Of a DNA stretch of 42,399 nt, positions 35,175 to 42,399 are shown piece by piece. The notes beneath the pieces were generated by a model. The model saw nothing but the letters and a program-made list of their open reading frames with translations, did no database searches and had not been told where the DNA came from. Position 1 is the stretch's first letter; each line of letters opens with the position of its first letter. Position numbers and translations under genes: made by a program. The stretch comes from Chromera velia (taxonomy: Eukaryota > Sar > Chromeraceae): assembly GCA_018398765.1 (NCBI GenBank), contig JAHBMJ010004368.1:38690-81088 (forward strand). The letters run 5' to 3'.

Positions 35175-37527
35175 CTAGCGTCGTCCTTCCTGACCTACTC
35201 CCCCCCCTACCTGTCGCTTCTGGCCCCCCACCCCCGCCAAGGGATGCCTTCTCAGAGAGGACTGCTTCAGCTGAACGGACAGCCTTTTGCCCCCCACAGA
35301 GAATCTGCAGGCAGCCAAGACAGGGCAGGCAAAGTCAACAACCAAACAACGAACGTACCAAAGGACGAAAGAACGGACAAACGAACAAACACAAGTACTC
35401 AAACAAACACACGACTTTTCCCTGAAATGTAAGCGGGTTTCTTTTTGTGAATGTATGAAGTGAGTGGGAGTCGAAGACTCACTTTGTGTCGAGTTGCTGA
35501 TCAGAATTGTGGAGAGAAGAAAGTCACAAACGACCATACACGGACGCAGAACAAAACCGAAGAAAAAAAGTAACAGGACGGCACCCAATTACCCCCAAAG
35601 CAAACGTCTGCACTCAAAAAGTTGATAGAGGAGAGAGAGGAGAGAGCCATGCGTCACCCCCTTCGATCAGAACGACGCAGCCAGCTGAGCTGCATGCCTT
35701 CTTGAGGCGGCACTCACACACGGCTGTGTATTATCTAGACGACCACACACACACACACACACAGAGGCAGGCAGGCAGGCAAGAAAAGAAAAGCAACCAG
35801 CGAAGCATAGCATGGCAGAAAGAAAGAAAGACAGACTCACCCACCCACCCACCCACATACCCGTTCATGCCGGAGATGGCCGAGAGTGCGCAAGCAGGGG
35901 ACTCAAAGCACACGAACCCAAACCCCTTTTTTCGACCTGACTCCCCCTCCCTCGCAATGAGGACGCTGGTTATGGGCCCAAACTTCTCAAAGTGCTGCAT
36001 GCATGCATGCATACAACACGGATTCATTTATCTATCTATTCATTTATTTCATCGGGAGGAGACAAGAGCAGGAAACAAGAAAGAAAATGAAAACGGACAC
36101 GGCACTATCCGTCACACGACGAAGTTATGGGCCATACACCCTCTCGTGGTAACAAAACCATGCATGCATGCATACGCAGTCCCACGCCTCAGCTGCCTTC
36201 TCACCTCTCTAGGCCCTATGCGACGACCAAGAATATCGTCAACATACCCCCCCCATATTCTTCTTGCCTGCCTACTCACCTCTCTGAGGTCACCCTCGCC
36301 CCAGTCGTTGGGCAGATGGAAGACGAACAGGTTGCGGCCCTGCATATTCTCGATAAAGTGTTCCGAGGGCATGCCGCTGCCCCCTCCACTCACTGACAGA
36401 CTCAGCAGCCCTTCCTGCTTCTTCTCGATTTTCCCCCCGCCTGCCACCGCCGTCTCTCCGTGGAGCAGGAGCGCTGCCCCTGCAGTGGCTGCGTGTGTTG
36501 GGGACGGTGTCGGGTGCATCAGCGGTGCGTTTCCATTTGCGTTGGCGTGGGGAGTGGGGGAGGAGACTGGAAGCTGCCCCCCTTGCATGGAGACAGCCGT
36601 TGAGACCCGTCCCATCAAGGGAGAGGAGTTGGAAGTCGTGTTGTTCAAAGACAGAGCAGAAGACTCCGCAGCAGGGGAAGTGTACTGCTGCTGTGGCTGT
36701 TGGTGTGGCTGAAAGACCCGCCCCTGTTGGAAGTGACCAATGCCCAGAGACGGCATGGAAAAGCCCTCAGTCGACAGCAAAGCGTCGCCCGATCTGTCAC
36801 CGATTGTGCTGGTGGGAAGGAGCTGCTGCTGCTGGGTCTGCGTGATCCCACCATGACCGTTTGCCTCAGGAGGCTGGTGCTGTTGGTTGTGGCTCATCAG
36901 AGAGTGAGAGTGGGTGAAGCCTGGTGCTGCCAGGGTAGCAGCAGGAGCCCTGTTGAATTCCTGCGTCTTCTTTCTCTCCTCCTCTCTCCCCCGTTCCCAG
37001 AGCTGGTTCTCAGAGAGGAGAGGCGCGGCCGTGTTTTCTGTCAGAGGGCCCGGAGGGAAAGCGAGGAGTGGGCGTTCCTGCGACTGGGGCTGCTGGTGAG
37101 TTCGGTGGTGAGCCTCGGCACACGACAGCAGCGCCGTGGCTGTTGTGTGAGGGTGAGCAAGGGCCGCAGAAGGATCCGCAGCCAGAGCCTGAGCTGCCCC
37201 CTGAACGTGACCCCGTGGGCGACGTTCTGCTGTCACGGTAGTTAGAGGCTTGGTCTCGGTCACCGTGAGCGCCCTAACTGAGGGGGGAGTGGCGAGAGGC
37301 CACACATCTCTTCCGGCACCCCCACTAACCTGTCGTGAGAGCAAATCCACGGTAGAGAGAAGATTCGAGGACAGTTGATCTGCATTCAAAGGGTCGGAGC
37401 GGAGGAAAAAGAGTGCCCTCAGGCCCTCATTTTCCGCAAGAAGATACCGGACTTGGGTCCGAAGAATAGCACACTCGGAACAACCAACAGCCAGTTGGGC
37501 GGGGTCCGTGTGTCGAACGTTCTCCAT
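35175..37527 (-). CDS. CELF/Bruno-type RRM RNA-binding protein
   Basis: Three exons in minus-strand order, 37527-36280, 35994-35861 and 35304-35175, with closing phases; 503 aa. The first 390 residues are Gln/Ala/Ser/His-rich apart from an N-terminal hydrophobic segment (CSECAILRTQVRYLLAENEG). A single C-terminal RRM follows: RNP2 LFVFHL (400-405), the CELF-diagnostic stretch HLPNDWGEGDL, HFEKFGPITSVLIAREGESG across exon 2, and RNP1 KGFGFVCF (439-446), then ISGMNGFSVGGKRLSVQLK. It resembles the third RRM of CELF proteins, which bind U/G-rich RNA in splicing or translational control. Animal CELF proteins have three RRMs; this model has one. The stop at 35175 assumes no further intron after GGQKRQ, where a GTAGGG donor-like site exists. 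Confidence 0.88.
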
Positions 37528-38511
37528 GATCCTTCTGGAGTGAATCTGTCAGTCTCAATTCAGTAGAGAGAGAAGTAAGAAGGCAAAAGTGTGACTTTCA
37601 ACTACACGCGCATGCATCAAATCTGGAGTCTTGACAGCGTACTTGTGAACTCTTTTCGGTAACCTGTGCTTCAATTTCTCTCTTTCCAACCAACCTCCGG
37701 CGAGAATTAAAGCTTCTCTCCTTCAAAACGCCAACTTCAAAAGAGAAGGAATCCACACACCGTACCGTAAACCAAAGAGAATAGTCTGTCCTGCTCTGAC
37801 AGCTCGACTTTGAGTACGATTTCCTGGCTCCTCTTCACATGCAGGCAGACTGTTCAAGCCGCATTCAACTCTTGATGCTCCTGGGGAGCATGCCGTGGCC
37901 CCGGTGAAGGGGGGATATCGGGGGTCCCGGATAATCCCGGATGAACAACTTATAACTAAAAATTAACTAAAATTAACTAGAAAACTAGCTGGTTTAAAAT
38001 AGTTACTCATAGTTATAGTGAATCGGTCACCAAACTCTCTAGAGTGCATGTCCTTCATCTTTTAGCTCGTCTTTTAGTTTTTAAAGTTAATTTCTCTTTT
38101 TTTCCCTAGTGTTTTTAAAAGAAAGAAAAAAATGATTGAATCATGCATTATATCTGGTTAGCGCAATGTTTACAGCGGCTAGTCAATGTGGAAGCTCAAT
38201 TAAGCTCGATACGTATGGTATACGCCAGAGATATTTGACGAGGAAGGACTTAACCAACAGTGTTTAACACTGTCTGCATCACTCATACAATAGTTACTCC
38301 TCATCTTTTGTCCCTCTTTCTATCTCTCTGTATGAGATAGTCTCTTAACTTTATAGTGCAAAAAAAAGAAGGTATATGTATCGGCCTCGATCTCTTTCTT
38401 CCAGAATTGTACATCTATCTGCCTCTTTCTCTCTCTCGCTCTCTATCTCTCCCTGAAACTTCGTTTGCCAAAAATTGTCACCTGTCTGCTCCCTCGTACA
38501 CACATACACAC

Positions 38512-38513
<2 letters not shown>

Positions 38514-38554
<41 letters not shown>

Positions 38555-38596
38555 CAGAGAGAGAGGGGGGGGGAGAGAGACAGAGAGAGCGAAAGC

Positions 38597-38637
<41 letters not shown>

Positions 38638-38767
38638 AGAGAAAGACAAAGACAAAGACAAAGAGGGTGAGTGAGTTCACACCCTCACCGCTACATTGTA
38701 CGCACACATAAGCATGCACATTATTCAGACTAATAAGTATACATAGGTACATATCGTACATATACGG

Positions 38768-38812
<45 letters not shown>
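38514..38812. repeat. CA and GA microsatellites
   Basis: CA repeat at about 38514-38548, GA-rich runs to about 38660, and a pure GA array at about 38771-38812. Confidence 0.9.
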
Positions 38813-38815
<3 letters not shown>

Positions 38816-39236
38816 AGATAAGATAGGGATGTGCTAAGGAATGTCCCCTTTCCTTCAAAGTTCCTTTCACTTCATTCACAGACTGATATACAGAACATTC
38901 AAAATTGTGCAGTGAAAAAAGAGGCAGTGATCCCAAAGTAGGCAAGCAACCCAGAGAATTACTATCCCAAAGAGTTTCAAGTCTGATTTCAAGTAGGCAG
39001 ACCTCAGTGTACCGCCTGGTGGTCGCATAAAGAAATATGCAGGCAAAAACATACCGAAAAACAACCATAGACAGGCCCCATGGTAGAGTGGAGCGGGACT
39101 GTCAGTGTGTGACACAGAGCCTTTCAGGGGAAGCTTTCACGTACGCGCAAAGACATACGAGGCAGAAAGGCTGACATAATAAAATACATCATAGATGCAG
39201 TCTTGCTAGAGCCTTGAAACACAGGCTGCCCACATT

Positions 39237-39256
39237 CTCTCTTTCTCTCTCTCTCT

Positions 39257-39328
<72 letters not shown>

Positions 39329-39550
39329 GATAATTAATTTTAAATAGGCAGGCAGGCAAACAGGTGGGCAGGCAGGCAGACACACAGGCCATGTATCTAT
39401 TTCAGGGGAGAGAAATTTTTCGTAGACAGCAAGACACATCAATAACTGTGATAGTCTGTCGCCGCTAGTCGAATCGGATCAGTAGGTCAAGTTTGTCAGT
39501 CAGTCAGTCAGTCAGTCAGTCAATCAGTTAGTCAGTCAGTCAGTCAGTCT
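39237..39550. repeat. CT and GTCA microsatellites
   Basis: CT-rich array at about 39237-39328 and a (GTCA)n array at about 39495-39550. Confidence 0.9.
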
Positions 39551-41385
39551 TTTGCCCTTGTGATTCTCCTCTCAGCACTCCTGCACTCAATCGACGCGCA
39601 CCCGGTTACTCAAAGGAGACGAATTTCAATACAGAAATAGGGATACAGAACAATATGGAACGGAGAAAGACTGACAAAGCACATGAAGACAAAGCTACAC
39701 CATAGATTAGCATCCAGGACCACAAATACCAGAAAGATTTGTTTACAGGGGCACCGTACATCAAAATGAGTATCGTGTACAGTATTTTGGGGGGACCCTT
39801 TAAGACAGACATGTAGACGGATAGAGACTGAACAAGCCTACTCATTTATTACTCAATCACACAAGGATTCACAGCCCAATGTCAGTACAGACAGGAAATC
39901 GTATATACTAGCATGCTTAAAGAGGATGAAGAGAGCTAGAGGAAAACTAAAGGCGCCCGCGTTCAGCAGCTCTCGGCAAAGAGTTGTATACACGTGTTAG
40001 CTGACTAGCTGTCTCTGACTGTCTTCTTTTGCTTTATGGATTGAGGCAGATAAACAGAAAGAACACAAAGACAAGACCAGGTTGACCACTAACCTTTCTT
40101 TGGAGCAGGACAGGTGGGGACCTGACCAAAGGCCAGATCTGTGTGGTCCGCAAATAATATGAAACTGACAGCTTAGTGCCACATTCAGATAAACGGAGAC
40201 GGCATTCGAAATGTAGTGTTTTCACCCAGCTCTCGTTTTCCATTCACTCACTCTCATGCCCACGTCCACCATTAAGATCAAGATTTCCCTCATCTGCTTA
40301 CTACAGTCCATCATCATTGCCTGACAGTCTGAGACAAGAGTCACAAGATGCGACAATTAATGATGCCCGCGGTCGAATTCAATCATGTATGCGCAAAATT
40401 TTTACTGTCCGGTCCTGTAAGGCGTTTGCGACCCGAAATGTGAGGAAGTATGTAAGTGGCGCGCGTGCGAAATTCGGTGCAGGGGGCGGGGCTCACCTTT
40501 ACTTTTTTCCTTTCGGTTTGGGCTACAGATACCGTGGCTCGGGGGCCACGGCATGGAAATCGCCATAAAATTGCTCCAAGCGCGCGGGGCCCCGGAAATG
40601 CAAAACAAACTTCCCGCGACAATTAAAGGCCATGCAGCGGCTGCATGAGCCGCTCGCACGCGCAGACGAACTCGGGGCACGTACATGCAAGAACAAAGTG
40701 TCTGACCTTGACACACTGAGAAAAAGCAGCTTTCTCGAAATTGAATGAATGCTTTCAATTCTAACATGATTGCAGACATACATGTGTGAAGAAGCACATG
40801 TCATTTCATCATGTGTGTGTGTACCGAAGCTTACGTACACGCCCGGTTTATCCACTACTTATCATCGCGGAGTTCTTTCGTGCTTTGACGGTCCGATCTG
40901 TACTTCAAGTCAACATCTCTGACAGTTCACCGTTCAAGTCTTGCTACTGCCATCCCTTCTTTTGACTAAGTAAGTTGGTGTGGAGCCTCTCTTACAGAAC
41001 CCTCCCCCATCCATTCATTCAGAAAAACTGGAAGAAAACTGGGCAGGGGAAATGTCTTGACCCGCAGATTGTTTCATCCGTCTACATTCATTGCATTCTC
41101 TTCTCCCCTCTCCCTCTTCTCGTGTCTGTGAGATTGTCAATTTTGAGCTCTATCATTATGCTTGGTGCCGTAGCTTTTGCAGCGCATCCACAGGCCAAGC
41201 ACTTGGTCCTTTGGTTCCATCGAGCTTTCAGCCCTTCTTGTTTCCTGGTGTGTGGAACATGTCTTCCCTAATGAACGCCATAGAGGGATGATCGAGGCAT
41301 GCAACCATTAATTTCTCCCCAATGTATCCCATGCATTCGACTTTTTTTTCGTTTCTTCAGACCCACTCAGAGACAACGGAGCGAC

Positions 41386-42399
41386 ATGAAGACCTCCTTC
41401 ACTTCCTCCCTGGCGAGACTTCTTCCCTGTTGCTCTTCTTCCTTCTCTCTAACCTTGCCCTCTGTTTGGAGGGAAGGGGGGCGGCGCTTCTCTTCGTCCT
41501 CCTCCTCCTCTTCTTCAGTCATTCGCCTCTTCCCTGCCGCACTCCAGTCCGTCGCTGCTCAGAGAGCTTTCGTCGCCCGCTTGGAGGCGCCTCATGAGCT
41601 CGGCATGGCCCACAAGAACGTTGTCTTGAATCCTGACAGGGGCGCCGCATTCACTCATGTGGAGTTCACCCCTGACAGCGTGAGGCTCGAATTCAAGACG
41701 TCCCAAGACGAACAGTACAGAAAGCTCGCAGAACTGAAAACGGAATTCGCGGTCAGTCAGCCAGTCAATCAATTGTCCGTCTGGGTCTGCATTTTCTTTT
41801 CTCGCCCTGTCTGCCAAATAACCTACCAGTATATCAGCCCGTTCATCTGCCTGCCTGCTTGCCTGATTCTGTCTGCCGGCTTGTGAAGAAGAAGGAGCAG
41901 AGGATAACGACTGCGACAAAAAATGAGAAAAATGAGACGAGGAGGAAGAAAAAGAGGAAAGAAAACAAGAGGTCCCGTTGTTTGTTGTTTTACATATGCT
42001 TTTGGTTTTTGGTCTGCGCTCTTTTGTTCCCCCCTTCTCTCTTCTCTCTCCTGGTATTTCCTCTCTTGACCTCCATGTGTACGTTTGTTGCTTCTCCTTC
42101 ATTCCCTCTCTTGGTTCGTTCTGTGCCTGCCTGCCTGCTTGCCTGTTTGCCTGCTTGCCTGCCTACAGCTGGATAACGAGGACGTCCAAGAGGTGATTCG
42201 TGATGTGAAGAATTTGGATTTCTGTGGGGGGGGCGCCTCGGTGATTTTGGACAGGGAAGCCCTACACACCCGCCTGAGGAGGCAACTGAGGAAAGTCGAG
42301 AGACTGGCAGCTGGAACCGCATGGTCTCAGGTGGGTGGGAGGATGTGGGTGGGTGGGTGGGTGGGTGTGAGTGGATGTGGGTGAGTGGGTGTGGGTGGG
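41386..42399 (+). CDS. N-terminal part of an unknown, probably mitochondrial protein
   Basis: Exon 1 is 41386-41751 and exon 2 is 42169-42330, both phase 0; the donor at 42331 opens an intron that runs off the window. The first 176 residues are visible. The N-terminus (MKTSFTSSLARLLPC, then WREGGRRFSSS and a Ser run) is rich in Ser, Arg and hydrophobic residues and lacks acids until about residue 30, as in mitochondrial presequences. The mature-looking part includes EFTPDSVRLEFKTSQDEQYR and DNEDVQEVIRDVKNLDFC, then an Arg-rich helix RLRRQLRKVERLAAG. I do not recognise the family. The ATG was chosen as the first after a likely 5' UTR intron ending at 41360. Confidence 0.65.

Larger units (their letters stand above)
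37528..41385. other. intergenic region with microsatellites
   Basis: Starts as the 5' flank of the RRM gene, turns AT-rich at about 37930-38350, then is dominated by simple repeats. Short minus-strand frames at 39606-39845 and 40523-40855 are not supported by family or splice evidence. A GC-richer patch at about 40455-40640 could be promoter-associated. A probable 5' UTR acceptor (TTTCGTTTCTTCAG) ends at 41360. Confidence 0.4.

Noticed and set aside
1-42399. tRNA or rRNA genes
   Set aside because: I looked for T-loop-like GGTTCGAATCC patterns and conserved rRNA stretches and saw none, but a covariance search was not possible.

Overview
This is a nuclear window from a eukaryote with intron-rich genes, Ser/Gln/Lys-rich low-complexity protein segments and very abundant tetranucleotide and dinucleotide microsatellites. 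Coding exons are short, phase-consistent and bounded by GT..AG. The recognisable proteins are nuclear-encoded eukaryotic ones: cytosolic ribosomal protein eL20/RPL18A, a mitochondrial carrier, a CELF/Bruno-type RRM protein and a TTC14-like S1+TPR protein. Gene texture fits a large-genome alveolate such as a chromerid alga; that assignment is an impression, not a result. I rebuilt the genes by joining exons by reading frame and family resemblance, so exon borders are exact where phases close and are flagged where they do not.

Layout. 1-43: a possible exon edge on the minus strand. 1543-10214 (+): a TTC14-like protein with an S1-like region, TPRs and a long Ser/Lys/Arg tail. 10215-14805: AT-rich intergenic DNA holding a hAT-like element (10790-12279) with an unidentified ORF. 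14806-19896 (-): mitochondrial 2-oxoglutarate/malate-type carrier, ten exons, 313 aa, with one assembly gap in an intron. 19897-24714: AT-rich repeat island with a second hAT-like element (21055-22928) carrying gene-like, spliced-looking pieces. 24715-28518 (+): RPL18A/eL20, six exons, 185 aa. 28519-32429: a repeat island with a 1.24 kb foldback element with TA target duplication and two small hAT-type MITEs with 8-bp target duplications. 32430-32728 (+): two exon-like blocks of an unknown gene. 35175-37527 (-): RRM protein, three exons, 503 aa. 37528-41385: microsatellite-rich intergenic DNA. 41386 to the right edge (+): start of an unknown, probably mitochondrial protein.

The genes do not form a pathway; they are independent housekeeping or RNA-related genes on both strands, separated by AT-rich islands of DNA-transposon debris. 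The most interesting signals concern introns. All 28 donors I placed have G at +5 and most fit GTNNGT, and nine start with a perfect 8-bp GTNNGTNN tetranucleotide repeat. Three exon/intron borders lie inside local tandem duplications: a donor repeated seven times in RPL18A intron 3, an acceptor repeated twice in RPL18A intron 4, and an acceptor+exon block repeated three times in the TTC14-like gene. Two hAT-like elements appear to carry captured gene pieces.
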